Assembly (NCBI GenBank): GCA_030679145.1 | Contig: JAUXTU010000052.1 | Coordinates: forward strand, 47,132 to 111,131 | Direction of reading: 5' to 3' | Length of the DNA stretch: 64,000 bases | From: Bacteroidota bacterium | GTDB taxonomy: Bacteria; Bacteroidota; Ignavibacteria; UBA10030; UBA8401 | Shown: piece by piece, positions 8,397 through 17,917 of the stretch | Layout: each line of letters starts with the position of its first letter | Numbering within the stretch: the first letter of the stretch is position 1 | The notes under the pieces: generated by a model | Database searches by the model: none | What the model saw: only the letters and a program-made list of their open reading frames with translations | Told to the model about the DNA's origin: nothing | Made by a program: the position numbers and the translations under genes

Positions 8397-11063
8397 ATGC
8401 AAACCTCTCTACTGCATTCCAAACGCCATTGGTTGAAATTGTTCGTTGTTCTTTTTGCAACCCTTCCGTTTTCATATAATTGTTTTGAACAACCGGCCGA
8501 TTTCAAAGCACCAATGTGGGAAACCCCGCTGAATTTGACCCTGGTCAAGAAAACATTTTTTTTCAGCGATGTAGTAAATAAAGATCCTAAATTTGATACA
8601 ACAACCGGTGTTGTGCTTTATAAACCGACTGAAAATGCCATCGGTTCCAAACAAGGGATATCGAAAGATGTCTTTACTATGCCCTCTCCAAAAGGGAATA
8701 CGATTCAACAAGAGATTGGTGTTGTCCCCGTAGATATAGGAAATCAACCGCCCGCCAGTATAACAGCAAATCAATTGGGAATCAAATCTTCCGATCTTAA
8801 TCCTTCGATCGATCCTCAAATAGACACATTGTCACCTTCGCAATTGGGATTGCCGGTGGGAGTTCCATTTGTCACAGATCTTCCTGCAATTCAAATTGAT
8901 CAAAATTTTGGTGATACAACACAATATACTTATTTAGTCTTTGCTAATGGAACAATGAGTTTAAAGATCACCAATAATTTTCCATTTGCAATTAAGTTCG
9001 CAAACAATCAACTCCGATTGGTCAATTTCAATACTATAAATGATACAAATCAGACTGTGGCAGCATTTGTTTTTTCAGGTCAAATCGATGCGGGTACATT
9101 TGCTATTTCAAATCCGGTATTATTGGCAGGTGTTACAATGGATGGGATTTTGAAGTTGAAAGGTTCAATGTCTACCGTTGGCGCAACGGGAAAACAATTG
9201 AATGCCAGTCATAACATAATATCAGAATTGAGTGTTACAAATGCCCAAATACAATCTATGGTTCCTGAACCTTCCCCTTTAGTATTACCATTGAATGAAG
9301 TATTCGGTGATTCAACAGAATTTAAATATATTGTTTTCGAAAACGGACAAATGTCGCTGACGATAAACAATAGTTTTCCTTTTGACATTCAATTTGTAGG
9401 CAATTCTCTTGTTCTGGTTAACAAAAATGATACAACACAAGTGGTCGGAACATTTGTATTTCCGGGTAAGATTACGGGAAAATCAGCGCCGGTATCCTCA
9501 AACCTTGTTCAATTAGCAAACAAAAGAATGGATGCAATTCTAAAGTTGAAAGGAACTGTAAACGTATCTAATTATTTGGGCAAAACCATCTTAAACAATG
9601 ATATACTTACATCGACACTTTCGTTGACAAATGGATTTTTGCAGTCCGCGTTAGTGAATACCATCAATTTTAATCCAACCAGTGTGCTTGCTGTTAATGA
9701 TTCCGGAGTTCTTCTTGATGAAAAGATCAAAGTAAAACTTGCAAAGTTTGAGAGTGGTGAAATGGAAGTCCGAATTGAAAATAGAACGGCTCTCAAATTG
9801 AGCGTTAAGTTTAGAATTTCGGAGTTGAAAGACAATTTGAAAGGTGGAAAAGTATTTAGTCTTGCCGGTGCCGATCAGGACACCATTGTTACAATAGATC
9901 CGGGGGTAACTTTGTCAGAGAAGATACAAATGAAAAATGTTTCATTTGTATCCCGTGATATAACGCCCAGCGGCGATACAAGTGTTACACAGAAATTGCA
10001 TTTTGGTTTAGAAATAAAAACACTGAAAGCAAGCAGCGGATATATATTGGTCAATAAAACGGATCTGGTTGTTGCCGAAGTTAAACCTGATAGCACGTTA
10101 GGTTTTGTCCTTTCTGAAATACAAGGGAAAATTCCGCCGGAAACTTTATTGGTGAATCAATCTTTTGATGTTGGGATCGGAGATATTGGAAACAATCTCA
10201 CACTGAAAGGAATTAAGAGTGCAATTAATCTTTCAACGATAGTTGATTTGAGAGGGAAATTATTCCCAACGGATGTGAATTTATATATAGTCCCAGTGAA
10301 TAAATCCGGCGGCTACGCAGATTCTGTTCATATAACAAAACGCATCCAATCAGGAATTTCAATCATTCCAATTGATACTGCTTCGGTCAATAAATTGATG
10401 AACAGTTTCTTGGCAAGTCTGGGAGAATTACCTTCTAAATTCTTGGTGCGTGGCAATGTTATCATCAGCCCGCTCGATCTCTATGAGAATAATTCTAATG
10501 CAACAATTGGGGTAGGGGGGATAACTCAAAAAGACAGCGTATTTGTGAATTTAGATTACGCTATCCCTGTTGCAATTGGAATAAAAGATGGGCTATTGAA
10601 GAATCCGCCAACGGAATTTTCGGAAACGTTGCCTGATACAGCTCTCGTTAATCTTATTAAAAATGGGAAAATTTATCTCGACATCACAAATACATTCCCG
10701 CTTGATGTGGAATTGCAGTTAAAATTGCTGAAAGGAATTTTACCGGATAAAAAATTACCGGATACAATTTCTGCACCGGTGTTGACTATTCCTCAAAGCT
10801 TGACTGATACGGTGAATTATCCACCACTTCGAATTTTAGCAGACACAACAACTAATCGCACCGGTCAGCGTTCATTTACATTCCTTAATCTGACGCCGGA
10901 TGATGCAAAAAAATTGAATGAAGCAGCATTCAGTGCAGTGGATCTGAAAATGAAAACATCCGGCAACGGAAACAGTGCCAAGGTATTCAATTTAACGGAT
11001 AAGCTCGAGATGACCGTTAAGGCGAATATCATTTTCTTAGTCGATCAAGATAAATTAAAATAA
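8397..11063 (+). CDS. Large exported protein with duplicated beta-rich domain, unknown function
   Basis: An 888-residue protein with an N-terminal export signal (KLFVVLFATLPFSYNC); the cysteine near residue 28 could be lipidated. Two related domains are visible in tandem: one with YTYLVFANGTMSLKITNNFP (about residue 180-280) and one with FKYIVFENGQMSLTINNSFP (about 310-410). Each continues with a hydrophobic strand, a VxTFVF/VAAFVF segment and an ILKLKGS/T segment. The rest is also beta-rich, with NxTP-type turns and ESGEMEVRIENRTALKLSV as a more diverged third copy. I do not recognise the family. A barrel gene follows 31 bases later, so the pair probably works at the outer membrane. The start has AAGGGGA upstream. 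Confidence 0.75.
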   Translation: MQTSLLHSKRHWLKLFVVLFATLPFSYNCFEQPADFKAPMWETPLNLTLVKKTFFFSDVVNKDPKFDTTTGVVLYKPTENAIGSKQGISKDVFTMPSPKGNTIQQEIGVVPVDIGNQPPASITANQLGIKSSDLNPSIDPQIDTLSPSQLGLPVGVPFVTDLPAIQIDQNFGDTTQYTYLVFANGTMSLKITNNFPFAIKFANNQLRLVNFNTINDTNQTVAAFVFSGQIDAGTFAISNPVLLAGVTMDGILKLKGSMSTVGATGKQLNASHNIISELSVTNAQIQSMVPEPSPLVLPLNEVFGDSTEFKYIVFENGQMSLTINNSFPFDIQFVGNSLVLVNKNDTTQVVGTFVFPGKITGKSAPVSSNLVQLANKRMDAILKLKGTVNVSNYLGKTILNNDILTSTLSLTNGFLQSALVNTINFNPTSVLAVNDSGVLLDEKIKVKLAKFESGEMEVRIENRTALKLSVKFRISELKDNLKGGKVFSLAGADQDTIVTIDPGVTLSEKIQMKNVSFVSRDITPSGDTSVTQKLHFGLEIKTLKASSGYILVNKTDLVVAEVKPDSTLGFVLSEIQGKIPPETLLVNQSFDVGIGDIGNNLTLKGIKSAINLSTIVDLRGKLFPTDVNLYIVPVNKSGGYADSVHITKRIQSGISIIPIDTASVNKLMNSFLASLGELPSKFLVRGNVIISPLDLYENNSNATIGVGGITQKDSVFVNLDYAIPVAIGIKDGLLKNPPTEFSETLPDTALVNLIKNGKIYLDITNTFPLDVELQLKLLKGILPDKKLPDTISAPVLTIPQSLTDTVNYPPLRILADTTTNRTGQRSFTFLNLTPDDAKKLNEAAFSAVDLKMKTSGNGNSAKVFNLTDKLEMTVKANIIFLVDQDKLK

Positions 11064-11094
11064 TCACCACATCATGAAGAAAGGACAAATGACA

Positions 11095-12513
11095 ATGAAA
11101 AAGATTCAGATAAATTGTTTCGTTGCAACAGTTGTAATTCTTCTTGCATTTGATGTGGTTTTTACGACTACATTATTTGCCGGAGGAGATAAATATTCAC
11201 CCCGACTTGTTGGAATGGGACGCGCCTTTACTGCGTTCTCTCGCGGTCTCGATGCCGTCGGCGTCAATCCAGCAAATCTCGCGTTAAACGACAGAGATGC
11301 TACCGTGACGATCAACATTGTGCCGATAGGATTTTCTATTGGAAGCGATATGATCAATCTTCAGATATATAATGATTTTTTTACGGGTGTTGATGATGGT
11401 GCAGGAAATCGCGTACCAAAATTTTTAACGGATGAAGATAAAGATAAAATTCTTGAACTATTCCCGTCTGGAATAGCCAATACTCAACTACGATTGGAAA
11501 CAGCTCCGATTGGTGTTTCACTTCAATTCGGCGATTTTGGATTGGCGATAGTTCCGTCGGTGCAAACAGCATTGAACCTTGATCTCGATAAGGCATATCT
11601 TGAATTTCCTCTGCGAGGATATCCGGCTGGGAAATCATATAATTTCGATAATACGGCCATAAATGGACAATCTGTTTTTGAAGTGAACTTCTCTGTAGGG
11701 TATTTGCTCCCTCTTGAACTTCCGTTCACCAGTGATATTGCGGTTGGTATAGGTGTGAAATATTTAAATGGTCTTGCATTTATTGCCACCGATCATTACA
11801 ATGCATCGATAGTACCAGAAGTAATCAATAATCCAGACGGTTCTCAATCAAATGGTGCAACGGTTGCAAATTTTGATTTTCTGCAATGGGCAGCTGTTGT
11901 TGATGAAAAAAATCCAACACAACCAGCCGGCACTGGTCTTGGTTTTGATGTTGGTGTTTCAATGAGATTGCTGGAAGATATTCAGTTTGCCGTCAGCGTT
12001 ACCGATATTGGGAAAATTAGTTGGGATAAAAATACAAAAGCAATAATTGGAAATGCTTCGCTTCGATTAGAATCAGTTGGTGACACCGCAAACCAGAATA
12101 AATTGAAAGAAGCTTTCAAAGGAAAGACAGTTGACACTACAGGATTTGAATTTGCTCTCCCAACGGCTGTGAATGTCGGTGCGGCAATTCAAATGGATGA
12201 TATGTTTGATGTCATTCCGTTTCGCTGGCTAGTTGCTGTTGACGGACATTTTGGTTTGAATGAAATTGGCGGTAATACAAAGTTACCACAATTCTCAATC
12301 GGAACAGAACTTGATCCACTTGCAGGTTGGTTGCCGCTTCGAACTGGTATCACTATTGGTGGTCGTGAGCGATTTGCCTGGTCTGCTGGTTTTGGATTAC
12401 ATTTCGCAAACACTTTTGACCTTGATTTTGCAACACAAAGTATCGCACTGTTAACCAATCCGGAGACGTTTAGAACTGGTTCATTTACAATGGGAATGCG
12501 ACTACGATTTTAA
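11095..12513 (+). CDS. Outer-membrane beta-barrel protein (DUF5723-like / PorV-like)
   Basis: About 472 residues with a signal peptide (FVATVVILLAFDVVFTTTLFAGG). The mature start, YSPRLVGMGRAFTAFSRGLDAVGVNPANLAL, is the typical opening of barrel proteins related to OmpP1/FadL and to the DUF5723 and PorV/PorQ families. Alternating hydrophobic strands follow, and the chain ends with FTMGMRLRF, an aromatic-terminated last strand that suits BAM-dependent insertion. I chose the ATG at 11095 because AAGGA lies nine bases upstream; ATGs at 11089 and 11074 are in frame. It belongs with the preceding 888-residue protein. The exact family is uncertain. Confidence 0.8.
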   Translation: MKKIQINCFVATVVILLAFDVVFTTTLFAGGDKYSPRLVGMGRAFTAFSRGLDAVGVNPANLALNDRDATVTINIVPIGFSIGSDMINLQIYNDFFTGVDDGAGNRVPKFLTDEDKDKILELFPSGIANTQLRLETAPIGVSLQFGDFGLAIVPSVQTALNLDLDKAYLEFPLRGYPAGKSYNFDNTAINGQSVFEVNFSVGYLLPLELPFTSDIAVGIGVKYLNGLAFIATDHYNASIVPEVINNPDGSQSNGATVANFDFLQWAAVVDEKNPTQPAGTGLGFDVGVSMRLLEDIQFAVSVTDIGKISWDKNTKAIIGNASLRLESVGDTANQNKLKEAFKGKTVDTTGFEFALPTAVNVGAAIQMDDMFDVIPFRWLVAVDGHFGLNEIGGNTKLPQFSIGTELDPLAGWLPLRTGITIGGRERFAWSAGFGLHFANTFDLDFATQSIALLTNPETFRTGSFTMGMRLRF

Positions 12514-12536
12514 GATTAGTGCATTGATAGATTAGA

Positions 12537-12576
12537 AAATCCCCGATATCTTAAAAGGATGTTGGGGATTTCTGTT
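12537..12576. terminator. Bidirectional terminator between barrel gene and rpoN
   Basis: AAATCCCC at 12537-12544 pairs with GGGGATTT at 12564-12571, with further imperfect pairing inside, followed by CTGTTTTT on the plus strand and preceded by A-rich sequence for the minus strand. It lies between convergent genes. Confidence 0.75.
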
Positions 12577-12577
12577 T

Positions 12578-14020
12578 TTAAATAGCGCGGCGTAAACGGG
12601 CGACAGGTATCATCATTGATTCCCGGTATTTTGCTACAGTGCGGCGTGCAATATTGAATCCTTTTTCTTTTAGAATGGCGGCAATTTCTTCATCGCTAAA
12701 TGGTTTTGATTTCTCTTCAGTGGCAAGTATCTCTTTGATTCGAAGTTTTACTTCTTTGTTGGAAACATCTTCACCGCTTTGCGTGCTGATTCCTTCACTG
12801 AAAAAATATCGTAATTCGTACACCCCAAAATCGGTCTGGACATATTTACCGTTCACAACTCTGCTAATAGTGGAAATGTCCATTCGAATTGTTTCTGCAA
12901 TGTCTTTATAGATCAACGGTTTTAGTCCCTCGCCTGTTTCAAAGAAATCTTTTTGACGGTCTACAATTTCGTGCATTACTTTCAACATGGTTTCGCGACG
13001 CTGATAAATGGATGCGATGAACCATTTTGCCGCATCGAATTTTGAGCGAAGGAATTGTTTCGTATCCGTGCCGACATCCTTATTGCGTTTGGACATCAGG
13101 TCTTTGTAGCCGCGGTTGATACGGAGCGGGGGTACATTTTTATCATTCAATTGGATGATAAAGTTACTCTCGTCCTTTGTTACAATGAAGTCCGGCGTAA
13201 GATAATTCTGGGCAGAGTCGATTGTTCCTTCACCTGGTTTAGGATTTAGATGCGAGATCAATTCTAATACTTTCTTAACATCATCAATCGAAATATTGAG
13301 CAGTTTCGCGATCTGCTCATAATGTTTCTTTGTGAATTCGTCAAAATGATCCCGTAATAATTTTTTTGCAAGTTCGAGCATTGCAGGTTCGCCCTTTGCA
13401 AACTCCAATTGTACAATAAGGCATTCCTGCAGGGAGCGAGAAGCAATTCCGACCGGTTCAAGACGTTGAATAATCGCCAGCACCTCTTCAACTTGATCAA
13501 CTTTTAAATGCAGTTTGTGTGCAAGATTGATATCGTTCACGATTGATTCGAGATCGCGTCGGAGATAACCGTCTTCATCAATGTTCCCGATGATCTCTTC
13601 TGCAACGATCATTCCAATATCTGTCACATCGGCAAGCTGCAATTGTTCTGAAAGTTTTTCTGCCAAGGGTGTGATGGAAGCGATAGGAATCTCTTCTCTA
13701 TCTTCATCATCATTGTTTTGAACTTCACGTTTTCCTCTGAACATCTCCTCATCGTTCAAATAATCCTCAAACGTGAATTCATCTTCTTTTTTCTTGGTGA
13801 TGGTTTCTTCTGCTTCCGTATCAGCAACAGGATCGGTATCACTGAGTGTTTCAGCCTCTACTTCGCCGTCCACGCCTTCTTCCAATAATGGATTTATTTC
13901 CAATTCTGTTTTAATAAGCTGCTCTAACGCAAGCGAAGGAAGCTGCAGCAGTTTCAGATATTGGATCTGCTGCGGAGTGAGTTTTTGGAGTAACCTTTGT
14001 TGTTGTGAAAGATGCAGCAT
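12578..14020 (-). CDS. rpoN: RNA polymerase sigma-54 factor
   Basis: The 480-residue sigma-54 directs RNA polymerase to -24/-12 promoters that need an AAA+ activator. Region I is present (HLSQQQRLLQKLTPQQIQYL, then LPSLALEQLIKTELEINPLLEE), followed by an acidic region II, the core-binding domain with PLAEKLSEQLQLADV, the HTH region with STISRVVNGKYVQT, and the C-terminal RpoN box ARRTVAKYRE. It is the last gene of a minus-strand run glmM-dprA-DUF3109-rpoN and starts two bases after the DUF3109 stop. No sigma-54 activator is present in the window. Confidence 0.96.
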   Translation of the reverse strand: MLHLSQQQRLLQKLTPQQIQYLKLLQLPSLALEQLIKTELEINPLLEEGVDGEVEAETLSDTDPVADTEAEETITKKKEDEFTFEDYLNDEEMFRGKREVQNNDDEDREEIPIASITPLAEKLSEQLQLADVTDIGMIVAEEIIGNIDEDGYLRRDLESIVNDINLAHKLHLKVDQVEEVLAIIQRLEPVGIASRSLQECLIVQLEFAKGEPAMLELAKKLLRDHFDEFTKKHYEQIAKLLNISIDDVKKVLELISHLNPKPGEGTIDSAQNYLTPDFIVTKDESNFIIQLNDKNVPPLRINRGYKDLMSKRNKDVGTDTKQFLRSKFDAAKWFIASIYQRRETMLKVMHEIVDRQKDFFETGEGLKPLIYKDIAETIRMDISTISRVVNGKYVQTDFGVYELRYFFSEGISTQSGEDVSNKEVKLRIKEILATEEKSKPFSDEEIAAILKEKGFNIARRTVAKYRESMMIPVARLRRAI

Positions 14021-14022
14021 AA

Positions 14023-14589
14023 TTATACTACCGTCTCAATTCTTTTGTTCAATTGTTCTGTCCATTCTTTTCCAAACGCGCGTTCTAGCGGTGTGGAAAC
14101 GAAATGATTCAACGCAATATTCTCTGTTTTGCCTTTGTTTAAGGCGGGTGTACATTCACCAAAAAATTCAAAATGAATCTCTTTCCCATTCCGTTCGGTT
14201 CGTCCGATCCGGATTGGAAAGAGGTGACACGATAATGGTTTTTGCCAAGAAATTTTCTTTTCGTAAAATGCGCGTTCAAATGCACATTTGGCAATATTGT
14301 TATCATAATATACGAAGACACATGCTTTTCCTTCGACACATTGCGTAGCATAATTTCCTGTATCACCATCAACCAACCCAAATTCATCTATGACAGAACG
14401 ATGCAGTTGCGGTAAAAAATCTTTAATGATAGGGAATGCATTTTGAATTTCTTGGATCTCCTCATCTTGCAATGGAGCGCCGCGACCGCCGGGGAATGTG
14501 CAACATGCCCCTTTACATGCGTTGAGATCACACGAAAACTTCGTTTCCGCGATCGACTGGTGAACTTCTATTTCAGCAATTGTAAACAT
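14023..14589 (-). CDS. DUF3109 family cysteine-rich protein
   Basis: The protein has about 188 residues from the ATG at 14589. I prefer that start because the sequence then opens MFTIAEIEVHQSIAETKFSC, like other DUF3109 proteins; an in-frame ATG at 14631 adds 14 residues. The family's cysteine pattern is complete: FSCDLNACKGACCTFPGG near residue 19-33, then QCVEGKACVF, AKCAF, LSCHLFPIR and GECTP. Such a set suggests a bound iron-sulfur cluster or zinc, as in the related YkgJ-type proteins, but function is unknown. It sits between dprA and rpoN in a tight operon. Confidence 0.88.
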   Translation of the reverse strand: MFTIAEIEVHQSIAETKFSCDLNACKGACCTFPGGRGAPLQDEEIQEIQNAFPIIKDFLPQLHRSVIDEFGLVDGDTGNYATQCVEGKACVFVYYDNNIAKCAFERAFYEKKISWQKPLSCHLFPIRIGRTERNGKEIHFEFFGECTPALNKGKTENIALNHFVSTPLERAFGKEWTEQLNKRIETVV

Positions 14590-14663
14590 TTGTAGATGAA
14601 GATAAGAATATTTTGAGGAAGGTGAAAGCATTCCGCTGAAAGAAGCGAAGTAAAAATTCTTTT

Positions 14664-15776
14664 TTATATTCTTAAAAACATCTTTCCCGCCATTTGTCTC
14701 ACAATTCCTTTAAATTCAAGACTTAAAAGATTAACAAGAACATCGGAAGAAGAAAGCTGCGATTGCTCTGAAATAGTATCAATATGAAGCGGTTCATGGT
14801 TCAGGATATCAACAATTTTTTGTTCGAATGCATTAAGCTGGGGCGGTTCGATTGTATGTGGTTTTGATTTGAGAATAGGCTGAAGAGAAAGTTGTAGTTC
14901 TTCCAAAACATCGTCAATAGTTTGAACAAGTTTTGCCTGTCCGTTCTTAAGAAGTTTGTTTGTGCCAAAACTTTTCTTCTCCGTAATGTTTCCTGGAAGG
15001 CAAAACAATTCCCGATTTTGATCGATCGCTGTTGTGGCTGTGATCATTGCTCCGCCATCCACATCGGATTCGATAATGATCGTTCCAAGTGTCATTCCGC
15101 TGATAATACGATTGCGCCGTGGAAAAAATCCCGGATGCGACGGAGTGCTCATCAGTAGTTCAGAAATAATGGCACCCTGATGATTAGATTCAATGAGATC
15201 AACTAATTTTTCATTCTCTTTTGGATAGATTTTGTCAATACTACCCCCAAGCACTGCAATCGTCCTTCCGTGAACATGAAGATTTGTTTTATGTGCTATT
15301 GTATCAACGCCTCTCGCTAATCCACTGACAACGGTTATTCCGCGTTGCGACAATTCTTTGGCAAAAACTTCCGTCATTTGCTTACCGTAGGAAGTTGGGT
15401 GTCTGGTGCCGACGATTGCAATGGAATAATTATCACTGAATTGAAATTTTCCACGGACGAATAATAGAACGGGAGGATCGTAAATATTCTTTAGAAGGAG
15501 TGGATAGTTGTCATCCCAATAGGAAACAATAGTACCGTTCACTTTATTAAGCAGTGAAAATTGCTCTTCAATAAATTGTTGATTTCGTTCAGTGTGGCGG
15601 ATCAACGAAGCATCTGTTTCTTTGATACCGGCGATCTTTATTAAAGAGCGCGGTTCTGCTGAAAAAATTTCTGTTGTCGAATTAAAATGATTGACAAGAT
15701 TGATGATCTTTCGATCACTGATCTTTGGAAGGGATTTTAAATGCAGTAAGTCCTGAATACTGATGACACCGCTCAT
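14664..15776 (-). CDS. dprA: DNA-processing protein DprA
   Basis: DprA protects incoming single-stranded DNA and loads RecA during natural transformation. The 370 residues comprise an N-terminal SAM-like helical part (residues 1-100), the Rossmann-like DprA core with SIAIVGTRHPTSYG, VSGLARGVDTIAH, AVLGGSIDKIYP, ISELLMSTPSHPGFFPRRNR and ESDVDGGAMITA, and a C-terminal winged helix (DTISEQSQLSSSDVLVNLL) ending at MAGKMFLRI. It begins four bases after the glmM stop. Whether the organism is competent cannot be judged here, as no other com genes are in the window. Confidence 0.95.
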   Translation of the reverse strand: MSGVISIQDLLHLKSLPKISDRKIINLVNHFNSTTEIFSAEPRSLIKIAGIKETDASLIRHTERNQQFIEEQFSLLNKVNGTIVSYWDDNYPLLLKNIYDPPVLLFVRGKFQFSDNYSIAIVGTRHPTSYGKQMTEVFAKELSQRGITVVSGLARGVDTIAHKTNLHVHGRTIAVLGGSIDKIYPKENEKLVDLIESNHQGAIISELLMSTPSHPGFFPRRNRIISGMTLGTIIIESDVDGGAMITATTAIDQNRELFCLPGNITEKKSFGTNKLLKNGQAKLVQTIDDVLEELQLSLQPILKSKPHTIEPPQLNAFEQKIVDILNHEPLHIDTISEQSQLSSSDVLVNLLSLEFKGIVRQMAGKMFLRI

Positions 15777-15780
15777 TCAA

Positions 15781-17145
15781 TTATCCGAAAATTTCTTGTT
15801 GAAAGCGGTTTACAAGAGCTGTTGCTTCATCTTTTGTTTTTGCTTCGGCAATAATTCTAATGATTGGTTCCGTATTTGATTTTCGTAAATGAACCCACGA
15901 TGTTGGGAAATCGATCTTCAGTCCGTCGTCAAAATTTGTTTTTTCGGATTTCGAATATTTTTCATATAATCGTTGAAGAATTTCATCCGGTTTTAATGAA
16001 CCGAGTTCGATCTTATTTTTCACGATCTCATATTGCGGCAAACTCGCTTTTAGTGCAGACGCTTTTCCCCCAAAATTCGTGAGCAGTTGAAGGAATAATC
16101 CGATCCCAACAATTGCATCACGTCCCAGATGAACTTCCGGCAAAATTACGCCGCCGCTACCTTCGCCACCGATGACGGAATTTAGTTGTTTCATTGCTGA
16201 TGCGACATTGATCTCACCAACCGCAGTTCGATGGACGGTTGCTCTGTATTCTGCAGCAACATCTTCCACCGCTCTGGTAGTTGAGAGGTTAACGACGACT
16301 GAATGATTTGTTCTACCCAGTTGTTTTTCTGCTTCCAGAATAAATTTCGTTGACGAAACGATCGTGTATTCTTCTACAAATGGTTTGCCTTCTTCAGTGA
16401 TTAGTACCAAACGGTCAACATCAGGATCAACTGCGATTCCAAGATCAGCTTTTTCCTTCTGCACCCGTTCGCAAAGTTCGGTCAAGTTTTCGGGGATTGG
16501 TTCAGGAGTATGTGAAAACACTCCATTTACTTCGCAGTTCATTTCAATCACTTCGCAGCCGAGTCTGCGTAATAATGTTGGGACGATTACTCCGCCTGCG
16601 GTATTCACACAATCCAGAACAATTTTGAATTTCCGTTTTGCAATCTGTGTTCTGTTGATGCTAGGAAGTGTTAAAATAGCTTTGATGTGCTCATTGATGA
16701 ATTCCGGATCTCTCGTTAATTTTCCTTGTTTATTCCACGGTTTATAAGAAAATTTTCCACGATCTGCAATTGACCAGAATTTTTTGTTCTCTTCGCTGTT
16801 CAGAAACATTCCCGAGGATCCCATGAACTTTAGTCCATTCCAAATCATCGGATTGTGACTGGCGGTGATCACGATTCCACCGGCTGCGTGAAGTTTTTCA
16901 ATTGCAAGTCCAACTGTCGGGGTAGGGCAAATTCCAAGGGAGATAACATTGCAACCACTTTGAAGCAACGTAGAAACAACAATATCTGAGATGGAAGAAC
17001 CAGTGATCCTTCCGTCTCGTCCAACAATGATAGTTCCATAGTTACAATATTCAGCGAACGCTGCGGAATATTTGATTATTGTTTCAGGTGTGAGTGATTC
17101 TCCGACAATTCCGCGGATTCCGGAAATGCTGACCATTAATGACAT
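15781..17145 (-). CDS. glmM: Phosphoglucosamine mutase (alpha-D-phosphohexomutase family)
   Basis: The 454-residue enzyme belongs to the phosphohexomutase family and most likely converts glucosamine-6-phosphate to glucosamine-1-phosphate for peptidoglycan and LPS. The phosphoserine loop is VITASHNPMIWNGLKF with S96 as the phosphorylated residue, the metal loop is DPDVDRLVLI, the sugar-binding loop is GEGSGGVILPEVHLGRDA and the phosphate-binding loop is RKSNTEPIIRI. The variant TASHNPxxWNGLK is the form common in Bacteroidota GlmM. A phosphomannomutase or phosphoglucomutase activity cannot be excluded. It heads the glmM-dprA-DUF3109-rpoN operon. Confidence 0.87.
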   Translation of the reverse strand: MSLMVSISGIRGIVGESLTPETIIKYSAAFAEYCNYGTIIVGRDGRITGSSISDIVVSTLLQSGCNVISLGICPTPTVGLAIEKLHAAGGIVITASHNPMIWNGLKFMGSSGMFLNSEENKKFWSIADRGKFSYKPWNKQGKLTRDPEFINEHIKAILTLPSINRTQIAKRKFKIVLDCVNTAGGVIVPTLLRRLGCEVIEMNCEVNGVFSHTPEPIPENLTELCERVQKEKADLGIAVDPDVDRLVLITEEGKPFVEEYTIVSSTKFILEAEKQLGRTNHSVVVNLSTTRAVEDVAAEYRATVHRTAVGEINVASAMKQLNSVIGGEGSGGVILPEVHLGRDAIVGIGLFLQLLTNFGGKASALKASLPQYEIVKNKIELGSLKPDEILQRLYEKYSKSEKTNFDDGLKIDFPTSWVHLRKSNTEPIIRIIAEAKTKDEATALVNRFQQEIFG

Positions 17146-17283
17146 AAATTTTCTTTCGTAATATGATTTTTAATAAAATAAGCATGAATAGAGAACCAAT
17201 CAAGTGTGATTACGGTGTTTGCTTCTTTCTTCAGGTTTTTCCATATTCCTTTTAGAAATTCTTCATAAATATAAAGGAATGCT

Positions 17284-17763
17284 ATGAATGTGAAAAAAAT
17301 CGCCAAGATTACATTTGTTGTAGGTGGAGTTGTTTTTGTCCTCATCCAATTCGTGCAACCCAACCGAACAAATCCGGAAGTTGACCAAAGTAAAACAATG
17401 CAAACTGAGTTGAATATTCCTGCAGATATCAACGCACTATTAGACCGAGGTTGTAAGGATTGTCATTCCAATAGAACTGTTTGGCCATTTTATGCATATA
17501 TAGCTCCTGCGTCATGGCTTGTTTCGCATGATGTTACGGAAGGACGTAAGCATTTTAACATGTCTGAGTGGGGAAAGTATAAGTTGAGTAAAAAAGCGTC
17601 AAAACTATCGGGTATTTATCAGGCTGTAAATGATCATTCAATGCCGCTTCCGAAATACGTTCCTTTGCATCCGGAAGCAAATTTTACTGATGCTGAACGA
17701 GGTCAATTGGCAGCTTGGGCACAGAAAGAGGCGGAAAAATTAATGGGTGGAGAGGAAGAATAG
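17284..17763 (+). CDS. Haem-binding domain protein (c-type CxxCH)
   Basis: A 159-residue protein with an uncleaved or cleaved N-terminal membrane segment (IAKITFVVGGVVFVLIQFV) followed by a periplasmic domain. The haem site C57-K-D-C60-H61 lies in GCKDCHSNRTVWPFYAYIAP, which, together with ASWLVSHDVTEGRKHFNMSEW and a later MPLPKYVPLHPEA, is the signature of the haem-binding domain family found in Bacteroidota. A methionine-proline segment may supply the distal ligand. Its role in electron transfer is not established. It diverges from glmM over 138 bases. Confidence 0.9.
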   Translation: MNVKKIAKITFVVGGVVFVLIQFVQPNRTNPEVDQSKTMQTELNIPADINALLDRGCKDCHSNRTVWPFYAYIAPASWLVSHDVTEGRKHFNMSEWGKYKLSKKASKLSGIYQAVNDHSMPLPKYVPLHPEANFTDAERGQLAAWAQKEAEKLMGGEEE

Positions 17764-17917
17764 ATTAATTTTTAAGACTGTTTCTGTATCACAATAACTG
17801 GTTTTCTGTGATTCGCCATACAGCTTCCTCTCTGAAATTCTCCTTTTGTATCAAATATAGTTAATAGTAATTTCTGATGACCATTTTTTGTGTTAGAATT
17901 TGAACTCTGAGGTATAT

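Noticed and set aside
17136..17432. Minus-strand ORF across the glmM start and haem-protein gene
   Set aside because: It lies antisense to the haem-binding protein, has no recognisable domain and ends within glmM's start region.
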